The notes: generated by a model not told the origin, from the letters alone. A stretch of DNA of 29,122 nucleotides from a bacterium (GCA_919901855.1 CAKKQC010000044.1:478-29599), one strand, 5' to 3'; shown: positions 6,941 to 15,623, counted from the first letter of the stretch. Made by a program: numbers and translations.

Positions 6941-8997
6941 TGGCGGGGAAGGGGGACGTAGTTGAGAAGTTGACAAACTCAGCGAAGTCCAGCCGCAAGG
7001 GCGAGTTTGTCAACTTCTCAACTACGTCCCCTCAGTCGCCGCTGACCCCGCGGGCGGTCGCGATCGGCCTCACCCTCGCGGTCGGGATCAACCTCGTCAT
7101 GCTCTACAACGACTACTACCTGCGCAACACGCCCCTGATCCTGAACCACAGCCCCACGGCGGGGATGGCGGTCCTCATCGCGCTCGTGGGATTGAACCTC
7201 CTGCTCCGCCGGTGGCCGGGCGCGGCGTTCACGTCCGGCGAGATGCTCCTCATCTGGTGCATGGTCGCGATGGGCGGCGGGATCGGGGCCACGGGATTCG
7301 CGCGGTGCATCATCGGGTTCATGGCGTCGCCCGCGTACCTCGCCACCCCGTCGAACGAGTTCATGGAGTACCTGGTCAAGCCCCTGCCGGCGTGGGCCGT
7401 CGTGAGCAAGGACCCCTACAGCCCGGCCCTGCGGTGGTACTTCGAGGGCCTGCCGCGTGGCGAGTCCATTCCCTGGGGGGCGTGGGCGCGGCCGCTCACG
7501 GTCTGGATCGGGTTCTTCGTCGCCATGTACGCGGTCATGTTCGCGTTCACCTCCCTGCTCTACAAGCAGTGGGCGGAGCGGGAGCGGCTCACGTTCCCGA
7601 TCGTGTTCGCCCCCCTCGCGATGGCGGAGGCGCCGCGGCCGGGCCGGCTGGTCAACGAGTTCCTGGGAAACTGGATCACGTGGGCCGGGGCGGCGATCCC
7701 GATCGTGATATTCGCCTGGAACGGGACCCGGTCCTACCTGCCGGCCCTGCCCGAGCTCCCGCTCCACTACGGGACCTGGGGGCTGTTCCCGGACCGGCCG
7801 TGGAGCGAGTTCAACCTCGAGATGGCGCACGTGTACTTCGCGATCATCGGACTCTCGTTCCTGCTCACGACCGAGGTCAGCTTCTCGCTCTGGTTCTTCT
7901 TCGTCGCCTACCACCTATCCTTCGTCTACGTGGCCTGGCTGGGCGCCGCGGGGCGGGGGTACTTCAGCTCCTGGAACCAGAAGGTCGGCACGCTCCAGAG
8001 CGCGGGCGGGATCCTCGTCATGGGCGTCTTCCTGATGTGGATCGCGCGGGGGGCGCTCCGGGCCTGGTGGGGCCGGGTGCGGCGCGGGGAGGACGTGCCC
8101 GGCGAGGACCCCCTCCCGCCGCGGCTCACGCTCGTCCTGCTCGTGGGCGGATTCGCGGCCATGGTGGCGTTCGTCTGGGCGCACGGGGCGCAGTGGTGGG
8201 CGGCGCTCCTCGGCATGGTCCTGTTCGTCTGCGTGATCGTCTTCCTGACCCGGCTGGTCGTCGAGGCCGGCATGCTCCTCGTCGGCGTCGAGGCGATCGG
8301 GTACGAGTTCCTGCACAACGTCTTCCCGGCGAAGTGGCTGACGGCGGGGACGCTCACGACCTACGTCCAGCTCCGGGGCGGGGTCATGAGCGACCTGCGG
8401 GAGCTCCTGATGCCGTACCTCATGAACGGCCTGCGGCTCTGCGCGGCCTCCGGTAAGCATGCGCGCAAGGTCCTGGCCGTCTTCGCCGTAACCGTCGCCG
8501 TCGCGCTCGTCGCGGCGTGCTACGGCCGGATCACGACCTGTTACAAGTACGGGGCGACGGGGGGCGACGACGCCTACAACCGCGGCTGGCAGGCAGGCCT
8601 CTACCCCGACGTCACGGGGCGGCTCAAGAACCCGCCGCAGTTCCAGTGGGTCGCGGTGGGGTCGGTGAACGCGGTACCCGCCGGCCTCGCGCATGTGGCT
8701 ACGGGGGCCGGGCTCACGGGGTTCATGCTCTTCATGCGGGCCAGGTTCCTCTGGTGGCCGCTCAACCCGATCGGGTACCTGGTCTGCGGTTCGTGGCCCA
8801 TCACCGAGATCTGGTTCTCGGTCTTCCTCGGCTGGTGCTGCAAAGCCGGCATCATGACCTTCGGGGGCGCGAAAACATACCGGCTCATGCTCCCGTTCTT
8901 CCTGGGCCTCGTCGTGGGGCAGGCGATCATCTCGACCTTCTGGACGGTCGTCTCGCTCTTCACCGGCGTTCCCGGTATCCTCATGATGCCCAACTAG
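6940..8997 (+). CDS. DUF6785/DUF6784-type polytopic membrane protein
   Basis: 685 residues with roughly 12-14 hydrophobic spans, starting at AVAIGLTLAVGINLVMLYN. The C-terminal block WWPLNPIGYLVCGSW, followed by FGGAKTYRLMLPFFLGLVVGQ, matches what I know of the DUF6785 family, common in Planctomycetota and relatives and of unknown function. It could be a transporter with some likeness to oligopeptide-transporter-type proteins, but this is not established. The ATG overlaps the PIG-L stop by one base, so translation is probably coupled. Codons 5-31 lie inside a perfect 29-bp inverted repeat and encode an unusual polar stretch (DVVEKLTNSAKSSRKGEF), which looks inserted ahead of the first membrane span. 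No better downstream ATG exists before the first span. Confidence 0.88.
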   Translation: MAGKGDVVEKLTNSAKSSRKGEFVNFSTTSPQSPLTPRAVAIGLTLAVGINLVMLYNDYYLRNTPLILNHSPTAGMAVLIALVGLNLLLRRWPGAAFTSGEMLLIWCMVAMGGGIGATGFARCIIGFMASPAYLATPSNEFMEYLVKPLPAWAVVSKDPYSPALRWYFEGLPRGESIPWGAWARPLTVWIGFFVAMYAVMFAFTSLLYKQWAERERLTFPIVFAPLAMAEAPRPGRLVNEFLGNWITWAGAAIPIVIFAWNGTRSYLPALPELPLHYGTWGLFPDRPWSEFNLEMAHVYFAIIGLSFLLTTEVSFSLWFFFVAYHLSFVYVAWLGAAGRGYFSSWNQKVGTLQSAGGILVMGVFLMWIARGALRAWWGRVRRGEDVPGEDPLPPRLTLVLLVGGFAAMVAFVWAHGAQWWAALLGMVLFVCVIVFLTRLVVEAGMLLVGVEAIGYEFLHNVFPAKWLTAGTLTTYVQLRGGVMSDLRELLMPYLMNGLRLCAASGKHARKVLAVFAVTVAVALVAACYGRITTCYKYGATGGDDAYNRGWQAGLYPDVTGRLKNPPQFQWVAVGSVNAVPAGLAHVATGAGLTGFMLFMRARFLWWPLNPIGYLVCGSWPITEIWFSVFLGWCCKAGIMTFGGAKTYRLMLPFFLGLVVGQAIISTFWTVVSLFTGVPGILMMPN
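6952..7031. repeat. Perfect 29-bp inverted repeat inside the start of the DUF6785 gene
   Basis: Arms 6952-6980 (beginning GGGGACGTAGTTGAGAAG) and 7003-7031 (ending TTCTCAACTACGTCCCC) are exact reverse complements, with a 22-nt loop (6981-7002). The whole element is 80 bp and is read in frame as codons 5-31. GGGGACGTA-ended palindromes are reminiscent of REP-type or MITE-like elements mobilised by IS200/REP-associated transposases, but no transposase is present here. Confidence 0.9.
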
Positions 8998-8999
8998 CC

Positions 9000-9923
9000 A
9001 TGGATCACCACCGGCACGATCACGTCTTCGGCCAGGATGTCGCCCGGGCGGGCGAGCACCGGACCCGCGTCGTCGTCGCGGTCACCGCCGCGACCATGGT
9101 CGTCGAGATCGTGGCCGGCCTCGTCTTCGGATCGATGGCCCTCCTCGCCGACGGGCTGCACATGGGTTCCCACGCGTTCGCCCTGGGGATAGCCGCCTTC
9201 GCGTACCGCTACGCCCGGCGCCACGCCGCGGACGAACGGTTCACGTTCGGGACGGGTAAGGTGGGGTCGCTGGCCGCGTTCACCAGCGCGACGATGCTCG
9301 GGCTCTTCGCGCTCGCCATGGGGTGGGAGAGCGTCCGGCGCCTGCTGGCGCCCGTCGGCATCCGGTTCGACCAGGCGATCGTCGTCGCCGTGCTGGGCCT
9401 GCTGGTGAACGCCGTGTGCCTCCTGATCCTGCGCGGGCCGGATGCCGGGCACGTCCACGGGGCGCCGTCCGGCGGCGCCCTGCCCGGCCACGACCTGCGG
9501 CACGACCACACGCTGTGGTCCGCTTACCTGCACGTGCTCGCGGACGCGCTGACCTCCGTCTGCGCCATCGCCGCGCTCATGGCGGGCAAGTACCTGGGGT
9601 GGTTGTGGCTCGATCCGGCGATGGGGATCGTGGGCGCGGTGCTCATCGCGAGCTGGTCCCGGGGACTCCTGCGGTCGTCCGCCCTGGTCCTCCTCGACAG
9701 CCGGGCGCCCGGTCACGTGGTCGCAGCGGTCCGCCGGGCCGTCGAGGGGGCGGGTGACGCCCGGGTGACGGATCTCCACGTCTGGTCGATCGGTCCCGGG
9801 GTCTGGGCCGCCGAGATCGTCCTGGAGTCGGCGGCTCCGGCGGAGTCCGGGCGGTACCGGGATCGCCTTCCCCGCGACCTGGGGCTCGTCCACGTCACGA
9901 TCGAGGTCCGCCGCGCCGCCTGA
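9000..9923 (+). CDS. dmeF: CDF-family Co/Ni (Zn) efflux transporter, DmeF-like
   Basis: 307 residues. Cation diffusion facilitators export divalent metals from the cytoplasm in exchange for protons. It follows the DmeF pattern closely: a His-rich start (MDHHRHDHVFGQD), EIVAGLVFGSMALLADGLHMGSHA (residues 36-59), RFTFGTGKVG (80-89), a His/Asp-rich cytoplasmic loop (HVHGAPSGG, HDLRHDH), then AYLHVLADALTS and GWLWLDPAMGIVGA. The presumed transport site is H54/H58 in helix 2 and H178/D182 in helix 5. The C-terminal cytoplasmic domain is short and ends at the window's only plus-minus convergence in this part. It starts 2 nt after the previous stop, so it is probably cotranscribed. Substrate choice between Co/Ni and Zn cannot be settled from sequence. 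Confidence 0.92.
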   Translation: MDHHRHDHVFGQDVARAGEHRTRVVVAVTAATMVVEIVAGLVFGSMALLADGLHMGSHAFALGIAAFAYRYARRHAADERFTFGTGKVGSLAAFTSATMLGLFALAMGWESVRRLLAPVGIRFDQAIVVAVLGLLVNAVCLLILRGPDAGHVHGAPSGGALPGHDLRHDHTLWSAYLHVLADALTSVCAIAALMAGKYLGWLWLDPAMGIVGAVLIASWSRGLLRSSALVLLDSRAPGHVVAAVRRAVEGAGDARVTDLHVWSIGPGVWAAEIVLESAAPAESGRYRDRLPRDLGLVHVTIEVRRAA

Positions 9924-9927
9924 CGGC

Positions 9928-9944
9928 GGGGCGGAGTGCGCCCC
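9928..9944. terminator. Possible bidirectional terminator hairpin between convergent genes
   Basis: The 28-bp gap between the stops of dmeF (plus) and the aminotransferase (minus) contains GGGGCG, a 5-nt loop and CGCCCC. There is no T-tract on either side, so it is a weak candidate for an intrinsic terminator. Confidence 0.35.
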
Positions 9945-9951
9945 CGGGCCG

Positions 9952-11154
9952 CTACCCCTTCCTGGTCCGCTCCACGGCCTCGATGACGGCGGCCGCGATG
10001 TACTCGTTCTGCGCGTCCGTCATGAGCGGATGCAGGGACGGGCAGAAGAGCCTGGCCCCGATCTCATCCGACTTCGGAAGCCGCTGGCGGCCGGTGGCCT
10101 TCCGGATGAACGCGTTGTCCGAGTACACGGGCGGGTTCGCGATGATGCATCCGACCCCGTACTTTCTTCTCAGGATATCGACCACCCGGTCCCGCTTCCG
10201 GCCGGCCCAGTCGGGCGGGAGCAGGAGCGTGTACAGATAGTACGTGTGTTCTGCGTACGCCGGCTCGAAGGGCAGGGCGAGCTCCGGCACGCCCGCCAGG
10301 AGCTTCGACCGCAGCCGGGCAAGCCGGACCCGCCGGGCGATCATGGAGTCCAGCCGTTTGAGCTGGACGAGTCCGACGGCGGCCTGCACGCGCGTCATCT
10401 TGTAGCTCGATCCCCACCCCGACGCGCCGCCCCACTGCCGGATGCTCTCGAGGCGGTTCTTGACCGCCCGGTCGTCCGTCGTGATCATTCCGCCCTCGCC
10501 CAGCGTCGTCATCAGCTTCATCGTGTGGAAGCTGAAGACGGTCATCCAGCCCCGCTTCCCGATCTTGCCGCTCTTGTATCCGCCGCCGCCGGCCCGCGCC
10601 GCGTCGCCGATCACGCGGATGGGCTCACCATGGCCGCGCGAGTGCCGCTTCGCGATCGCGAGGAGCTCGTCCATGGGGGCCGAGAGCCCGTTCATGTGGA
10701 CCGGCAGGATCGCGCGTGTCCGCCGCGTGATCCGCCGCTCGGCGTCATGGGGATCGATGTTGAACGTCCTCGGGTCGATGTCGGCGAACACGATCCGGCC
10801 GCCCTGGCCCAGGATGGCCATGTGCGACGCTTTGAAGTTGACGGCGGGGCAGATGACCTCGTCTCCGGGTCCAAGGTTCAGGCAGCGCATGGCCATATCC
10901 AGCCCGACGCTGGCGGTCGAGACCGAGACCGCGTACCGGCTGCCCGTGTACCGGGCGTAGGCAGCCTCGAAGTCCGTGAACTCCTTCGTGATAAACCCGA
11001 ACCCCTCGCGCCAGTCCATGGAATCCCGGATCGCCTTGACCGCCGCCCGGATCTCGCGGTCCGTGTACCACCCGCCCAGCCGGGGCTCGCCCTCCCATCC
11101 CGCCTGCGACCGCCCCCGGGCCAGAATCCGCTTCCTCCGCGCCGCGTCGATCAT
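9952..11154 (-). CDS. DegT/DnrJ/EryC1/StrS-family PLP-dependent aminotransferase
   Basis: 400 residues. The family transfers an amino group to keto-sugars (usually nucleotide-linked), or in some members to other ketones, using pyridoxal phosphate. Visible features are the glycine/serine cofactor region VSVSTASVGLDMAMRCLNL (77-95), the substrate/cofactor Asp184 in VIGDAARA, and FSFHTMKLMTTLGEGGM (208-223) with Lys213 as the PLP lysine. The start at 11154 is supported by GGGAGGG 5 nt upstream; a longer frame reaches 11271 but passes the promoter-like TAGAAT at 11198-11203. It stands alone on this strand: no nucleotide-sugar dehydratase, acyltransferase or glycosyltransferase is next to it, so the substrate is unknown. 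Residues 322-390 carry the family's small C-terminal domain (EHTYYLYTLLLP). Confidence 0.92.
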   Translation of the reverse strand: MIDAARRKRILARGRSQAGWEGEPRLGGWYTDREIRAAVKAIRDSMDWREGFGFITKEFTDFEAAYARYTGSRYAVSVSTASVGLDMAMRCLNLGPGDEVICPAVNFKASHMAILGQGGRIVFADIDPRTFNIDPHDAERRITRRTRAILPVHMNGLSAPMDELLAIAKRHSRGHGEPIRVIGDAARAGGGGYKSGKIGKRGWMTVFSFHTMKLMTTLGEGGMITTDDRAVKNRLESIRQWGGASGWGSSYKMTRVQAAVGLVQLKRLDSMIARRVRLARLRSKLLAGVPELALPFEPAYAEHTYYLYTLLLPPDWAGRKRDRVVDILRRKYGVGCIIANPPVYSDNAFIRKATGRQRLPKSDEIGARLFCPSLHPLMTDAQNEYIAAAVIEAVERTRKG

Positions 11155-11197
11155 GATTCCCTCCCGTTCATGCGTCACCCCGGTCCATGTCGCGATG

Positions 11198-11203
11198 ATT
11201 CTA
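11198..11203 (-). promoter_or_regulatory. -10 element for the aminotransferase gene
   Basis: TAGAAT on the minus strand lies 43 nt upstream of the ATG at 11154, with a good ribosome binding site between. No convincing -35 hexamer is seen at 16-18 nt. Confidence 0.4.
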
Positions 11204-11290
11204 CTCCACGCCGCGGACGGGACTGGCGTGCAAAATACGCGTGTGGGCCTGCACTTTCCGGAATCTCCCATCGCACCGGCGCGGAGGGTT

Positions 11291-11296
11291 TAGAAT
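11291..11296 (+). promoter_or_regulatory. -10 element abutting a start codon (leaderless type)
   Basis: TAGAAT ends 6 nt before the ATG at 11303, so transcription would begin at or next to the A of the start codon. GGAGGG lies 14 nt from the ATG, upstream of the -10, and would not be in the transcript. Confidence 0.5.
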
Positions 11297-11302
11297 CATC
11301 AA

Positions 11303-12982
11303 ATGAGCCAGACCTGTCCCACGTGCGGTCAACCGATCCCAGAGCCCTCCGCCGGCCAGCCGGCCCAGACACCCGCGGCGCCGCCGCCGGGCCCGGGGCT
11401 TCGCCGGTTCGCGACGGTCAAGGTCGCGGCCATCGCCGCCGCGGTCGTCGTCGTGGCTATCGGTGCCTATCTCCTGTTCGGCCGGAGCCGGCCGCTCGCG
11501 GAGCGGCTCTACGCCGAGGACCCGGCCACTCGCGAGGCGGCGCTGACCGAACTCGCGACCCTTGAGACGAATACCCGCGCGCCGGTCGTGGAGGCGTTGG
11601 TCAAGAACGCGGCCGACCCCGACCCGCGAAAGCGGTCGTGCACGCTCGAGGCCCTCGTCCGCCTCAAGCCCCCGGTGGACGATGCCCGCTCCGTGCTGCC
11701 CGGACTTCATGCGCTGATGGGCGGCCCGGATTCTCCGGCGGCCATGCAGGCGTTCGCGGCCGCCCGCTATATCGCGCCGGCGCGGCAGGAGGTGCAGGCC
11801 GCCGCCCTGGTGGTGCTCTCGTCGCAGGGAGTCCGGCTTTCGTCGACCGCGTACCTGGCGGTCCTCGCGACCGTCAGCCAGACCATGTCGGCCACCGGGG
11901 ACGCCGTGCCGGGCCTGCCGGTCGCGCTCGGGTCGGTGGTGCTGGCCACGCCGGACGCGGCCGTGCGGACAAGCGCGCTCGGCGTTATCGGCCAGCTCTC
12001 CTCGACCGCCCAGGCCGAGGCCGGGACGGTCGTGGGGCTCGGCGCGTTCAGTTCGACTTCGATCCTGCAGGGGCTGCAGGACCCGCTTCCCGCCAACCAG
12101 CAGGCCCTGCTGGGAAGCCTCATCCGGATCATTCCGAAATCCGTCGACCTGGCGGCTCCGCTGGTCCTGCTGGCGCGCGATCCGTCGCCCGCCCTGCGCA
12201 CGGCGGCCGTCGAGGTGCTGATGAGCCTCACTCCGACCTCGACTACCGGGTGGGCGGCCGTAACGGGATTGCTGAAGGACGCGTCCGTGGATGTCCGGCG
12301 TGCCACGGTGCTGGCGGTGAAGCCCCGGGCCAAGGAGCTTCCCCGGATGGCCGTGACGAACCTGATCGCGCTGCTCAAGGATCCGGACGAGATCGTGCGG
12401 GGCGAGGCGGCCGCCGTGTTGGAGACCATGCCCAGCCCGCGAGTGAAGAAGGCGCTCGCCGCCTACGCGTCGGCGAAGGCCGCCGCCGAGGCTCCGGCCA
12501 CCGAGGCGGCCGCGGCGGAGCCGGCAGCGGCTGAGGCCGCTCCGGACGAGACGGCGGCGTCGCCGTCAGCGACCACCGAGACCGCATCGACCCCGCCCGC
12601 AGCGGGCGGGGCCGCATCGGGCGAAGCCCCGGCCACCGAGGCCGCCCCGGCGGAGGCGGCTCCCGCCGATGTCGCCCCCGCGGACGCGGCGCCGGCCAAA
12701 CCCGCCCCGGACGAGACGATCCAGACCGACCCCGCGGAAGCCGCGCCGGCCTCCGGGGAAGCCGCCAAGCCGTGCGGCTACACACCCGAGCAGGCGACCA
12801 CGCTCGCGAAGGACCACACGCCCCGGTCCTACGCGGACGGGGCCTGCAAGGATACCCTTCAGTACTCGGTCAAGAAGAGCGACACGGCCCCGTGCGTCTT
12901 CGAGGTGACGGTCTCCTGCAACGGGGAGGCTCTGGGGACCTGCGAAGTGGACGGGGACAAGGGGACGTACGCCTGGCAATAG
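11303..12982 (+). CDS. Single-span membrane protein with CxxC head, HEAT-like repeats and Cys-rich tail
   Basis: 559 residues, no named family recognised. Residues 1-10 contain CPTCGQ (Cys5, Cys8), half of a zinc-ribbon-like motif. Residues 38-59 are a transmembrane helix (VAAIAAAVVVVAIGAYLLF), so the rest is probably outside the cytoplasm. From about 64 to 390 the sequence is all-helical with repeating HEAT-like units (DPATREAALTELATL, DPDPRKRSCTLEALVRL, DPSPALRTAAVEVLMSL, DPDEIVRGEAAAVLETM). Residues 393-490 are an Ala/Glu/Pro low-complexity stalk. The last 70 residues (from CGYTPEQATT) form a small domain with five Cys, which may form disulfides. It may be a scaffold or binding protein in the envelope; this is inference from architecture. 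Confidence 0.8.
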   Translation: MSQTCPTCGQPIPEPSAGQPAQTPAAPPPGPGLRRFATVKVAAIAAAVVVVAIGAYLLFGRSRPLAERLYAEDPATREAALTELATLETNTRAPVVEALVKNAADPDPRKRSCTLEALVRLKPPVDDARSVLPGLHALMGGPDSPAAMQAFAAARYIAPARQEVQAAALVVLSSQGVRLSSTAYLAVLATVSQTMSATGDAVPGLPVALGSVVLATPDAAVRTSALGVIGQLSSTAQAEAGTVVGLGAFSSTSILQGLQDPLPANQQALLGSLIRIIPKSVDLAAPLVLLARDPSPALRTAAVEVLMSLTPTSTTGWAAVTGLLKDASVDVRRATVLAVKPRAKELPRMAVTNLIALLKDPDEIVRGEAAAVLETMPSPRVKKALAAYASAKAAAEAPATEAAAAEPAAAEAAPDETAASPSATTETASTPPAAGGAASGEAPATEAAPAEAAPADVAPADAAPAKPAPDETIQTDPAEAAPASGEAAKPCGYTPEQATTLAKDHTPRSYADGACKDTLQYSVKKSDTAPCVFEVTVSCNGEALGTCEVDGDKGTYAWQ

Positions 12983-13062
12983 AGCCCGTAGCGCCCCCAG
13001 CCCTGACGGGATGATCCTGCCCCGCACTTTCCGGCCAGTTGTTGTCCCTCGTGGCCGGAGGG

Positions 13063-13068
13063 TACGCT
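13063..13068 (+). promoter_or_regulatory. Possible -10 element
   Basis: TACGCT at this position pairs with TTGTTG at 13039-13044 with an 18-nt spacer. The ATG at 13087 follows an AGGAGG ribosome binding site (13076-13081). Modest match only. Confidence 0.3.
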
Positions 13069-13086
13069 ATCGGTCAGGAGGTGCCG

Positions 13087-14169
13087 ATGGCCGGTCCTGA
13101 AGACTCTCCCGCCGGGAAGCGGAAACCCGCATCCGCCGCGACGCCGGTCTCCCCGGTTCGGGAGGGAGGCACGGGGCTGGCGGAGGCCGACGCGCTCGAG
13201 ATCGCGTATTCGCACCTGCGCAGCGCGCTGGACGCCTACGCCCACGATCTCTACCCCGTCTCGCTCGCGCGCACCTTCGAGCAGAAGGGCAAGACCGAGG
13301 CGCTGGCCGGCAAGCTGGTCGAGGACGAGAAGAAGTGGATGGGACTGCTCAAGACCGTCGACGAGCACATCGAGCTGTTCAAATCCCACAAGCTGGAACA
13401 CAAGCAGCAACTGGAGAAGGCCAGACTCGTCAACGAGACGATTCCGCACTACGAGCCTCCCAGCGAGGAAGAGCTATTCCAGATCCTGCCCCGGGAATAC
13501 GTCGACTTCATGAAGCAGGCCGTCCCTACGCCCCGGGGCACCGCCCCGGCCGGCGCGACCGAGCCGGCGGAGCTCTCGGCCGTACCCGAGGAGCCGGATC
13601 CGGCGGGAGAGTCCGGAGCCGGCCCGGCCGCCGATGACGCGCCGCTGAGATTCGACAACATCAAGTTCGAATCCTCCGCACCCGCCGCGCCGGCCGCGCC
13701 CGCGCCGCGGGCGGCCGCCCGGACTCCTCCTCCGCCCCCGTCGCCCACGCCGCGGAAGCCGTCTCCGCTGGTCTTCGCGGGCGCCTGCGGCGTCTGTGTC
13801 CTCGCCGGCGCCGTCGCCGGATTCGTGGCGGGAGGGCGGGCCCGGCCCGCCGTGCCGGCCCGGGCGGCGGCCCCCACGCCGGCGGCGACATCAGTCGAGT
13901 TGCTCGTCGATGGCAGCGGTTATTCGGGCGAGAAGTACGAATCGCCGGGCAAGGTCACCGTTACCTACGCCAAGGACCTCCGGACCGTCACGATCTACGT
14001 CAACTCCGTGGCTGAAGCGAAGCCGGCTCCCAAGCCGGAGCCTGAGGCGAAACCTGCCCCCAAGCCGAAGGCGTCAGCGGAACCGGCACCCAAGCCCAAG
14101 CCCAAGCCCAAGCCGAAGCCGGAAGCAAAGTCCGAGGACCCGTTCCCGCCCGGATGGGAGAACCAGTAG
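13087..14169 (+). CDS. Single-span membrane protein with Lys-Pro-rich C-terminus
   Basis: 360 residues, not recognised. The start is set by AGGAGG 5 nt upstream of the ATG; an in-frame TTG upstream is less likely. Residues 30-120 are charged and helical, probably coiled-coil (EQKGKTEALAGKLVEDEKK, EHIELFKSHKLEHKQQ). Residues 147-225 are Ala/Pro-rich. A hydrophobic segment follows at 228-250 (LVFAGACGVCVLAGAVAGFVAGG). A small beta-type domain at 265-310 (SVELLVDGSGYSGEKYES) is followed by a tail of KP/EP repeats (AKPAPKPEPE, KPKPKPKPKP) and a final DPFPPGWENQ. Such tails are used by envelope proteins to span the cell wall or periplasm. With the preceding gene it forms a pair of similar design, 104 nt apart. 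Confidence 0.78.
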   Translation: MAGPEDSPAGKRKPASAATPVSPVREGGTGLAEADALEIAYSHLRSALDAYAHDLYPVSLARTFEQKGKTEALAGKLVEDEKKWMGLLKTVDEHIELFKSHKLEHKQQLEKARLVNETIPHYEPPSEEELFQILPREYVDFMKQAVPTPRGTAPAGATEPAELSAVPEEPDPAGESGAGPAADDAPLRFDNIKFESSAPAAPAAPAPRAAARTPPPPPSPTPRKPSPLVFAGACGVCVLAGAVAGFVAGGRARPAVPARAAAPTPAATSVELLVDGSGYSGEKYESPGKVTVTYAKDLRTVTIYVNSVAEAKPAPKPEPEAKPAPKPKASAEPAPKPKPKPKPKPEAKSEDPFPPGWENQ

Positions 14170-14197
14170 AGCCCGCTTCAAAACTCCAACGGGCTCT
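14168..14197. terminator. Possible terminator between convergent genes
   Basis: An 8-bp perfect stem (AGAGCCCG at 14168-14175 with CGGGCTCT at 14190-14197) with a 14-nt loop lies directly at the stop of the upstream plus-strand gene. No T-tract follows. Confidence 0.4.
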
Positions 14198-14239
14198 GGA
14201 AGCAGCGGATGGATTCTTGCTGTGAAATGGCTCTTGGGG

Positions 14240-15616
14240 TCAGCGGGGGCGCGGGCGGGCGCGGGAGAGCCGCAGGGGCCGGTAGCCGCCCCGCGAACGG
14301 TGCCAGAAGATGAGGGGGACGTAGACCAGGAGCGGGAAGAGGGGCAGGACCGAGACCCACCGGAACGACATGGAGGCTCCGGCGCGCTCGGCGGCGCGGA
14401 CGGCGGCGAGATCGGCGGGAGCGTCGAGGCGCTCCTTGGCCACCGGGCTGTAGCGGCCGTCGACGACGACGAGGGACGCGACCCCGGGCGGCAGGTTCCG
14501 GACCGTGTACCGGTCGTAGATCGTGCCCATGACGGGGCCCGCGAGGCCGCCTCCGAGGGCGCCGGTCGCGCTCAGGAGCGCGAGGCCCAGCGCTCCGCTC
14601 TTGGGGAACCGCTCGGTCGCCACGCCGAGGAGGACGGGCCAGAGGAGCGAGAGCCCGACGGCGAAGACGGTGGCGGCGGCGAACGCGGGGGCGGGCGTGA
14701 ACGCGTGGCTCAGCCAGAAGAGGCCCCCGGCCGCGAGCAGGCAGGAGGCGGTGAGCACCCCGAAGGGCGAGTACCGGCGGACGAGCGCGCCCGCCCAGAT
14801 CCGGAAGACGAACATGATCACGGCGGTGTAGACGAGGAACGTGATGCCCCGCATCCCGACGGTGTCGGTCATGACGGACCCCAGCCACGCGTCGGGTCCC
14901 ATCTCGGTCGCGGCCGTGAATGCCATGCAGACGACGAGGATCAGGAAACCGGGGTGCACGGTCTCGCGGATCATGGCGCCCATCGAGACGCCCGAGGCCG
15001 CGCGCTCGGTCTGCGGGAACGGCTGGCCGACGAGGAGGAATCCGTATCCGAGGGCGGGGAGGAGGATCAGGGCGAACTTGACCCGCCACGACAGGCTGAT
15101 CGCGGCGGCGGTGACGCCGGGGACGTCGAGCCGGAACGCGGCGGTGACAGCGACGCAGAAGAGACCGCCGACGACTAGACCGAGGGGCCAGGAGGCGTGG
15201 AGCAGGTTGATCCGGCCCGTCTTGTCGCGCGGGTACAGGGTGGCGACGAGGGGGTTGATGACGCCTTCGACGACGCCCTCGGTCAGGCTGAGGATGAAGC
15301 AGGCCGCGAGGAGGACGGGGAAGCCGAGGGCGGGGGAGGCCAACGTCAGCAGGATGCCGGTCACGTGACCCACGAACGCGATGCGGAGAAGCCGACCCAT
15401 CCCGAAATGGTCGCAGAACGGGCCGACGACGAGGATGGACATCGGGTACCCCCAGGCGGCGGCGGCGAGGATCAGGCCCTGCCGCTGGTGCGAGAGGTCG
15501 AACTCGAGCCCGAGCGCGCTCAGGATGTCGCATCGGACGGCGAACGTGAGCGCCATGGTGACGAGGGCGAGGCAGCTCGCGAGGAAGATGCGCGTCCGGT
15601 TGACCGGGTGAATCAT
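14240..15616 (-). CDS. Major facilitator superfamily transporter
   Basis: 458 residues with about 12 hydrophobic spans, the usual MFS size. It opens MIHPVNRTRIFLASCLALVTMALTF. The loop 2-3 signature is recognisable as GPFCDHFGMGRLLR, equivalent to the GxxxDRxGRR motif. A second-half equivalent is GALVRRYSPFG. The region FILSLTEGVVEGVINPLVATLYP resembles sugar- and nucleoside-type MFS permeases, where such helix-4/5 motifs occur. The loop before the last span (residues about 400-430) is longer than usual. Substrate unknown. The ATG follows a TATACT -10 element by 8 nt with no Shine-Dalgarno sequence. It is divergent from the ATPase gene at 15638 across only 21 bp. Confidence 0.9.
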   Translation of the reverse strand: MIHPVNRTRIFLASCLALVTMALTFAVRCDILSALGLEFDLSHQRQGLILAAAAWGYPMSILVVGPFCDHFGMGRLLRIAFVGHVTGILLTLASPALGFPVLLAACFILSLTEGVVEGVINPLVATLYPRDKTGRINLLHASWPLGLVVGGLFCVAVTAAFRLDVPGVTAAAISLSWRVKFALILLPALGYGFLLVGQPFPQTERAASGVSMGAMIRETVHPGFLILVVCMAFTAATEMGPDAWLGSVMTDTVGMRGITFLVYTAVIMFVFRIWAGALVRRYSPFGVLTASCLLAAGGLFWLSHAFTPAPAFAAATVFAVGLSLLWPVLLGVATERFPKSGALGLALLSATGALGGGLAGPVMGTIYDRYTVRNLPPGVASLVVVDGRYSPVAKERLDAPADLAAVRAAERAGASMSFRWVSVLPLFPLLVYVPLIFWHRSRGGYRPLRLSRARPRPR

Positions 15617-15623
15617 GGAGACA

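Noticed and set aside
6020-6976. N-terminal extension of the GH35-like gene to 6976
   Set aside because: It would run antisense through the whole PIG-L gene and remove the signal peptide from the N-terminus.
12957-12970. GGGGACGTA match to the inverted-repeat end seen at 6952
   Set aside because: Only nine bases match, there is no second arm nearby, and it is coding sequence; a similar match near 14317 is also chance.
12984-13010. Possible terminator after the HEAT-like gene
   Set aside because: Only a 5-bp stem (CCCGT with ACGGG) with a long loop and no T-tract; too weak.
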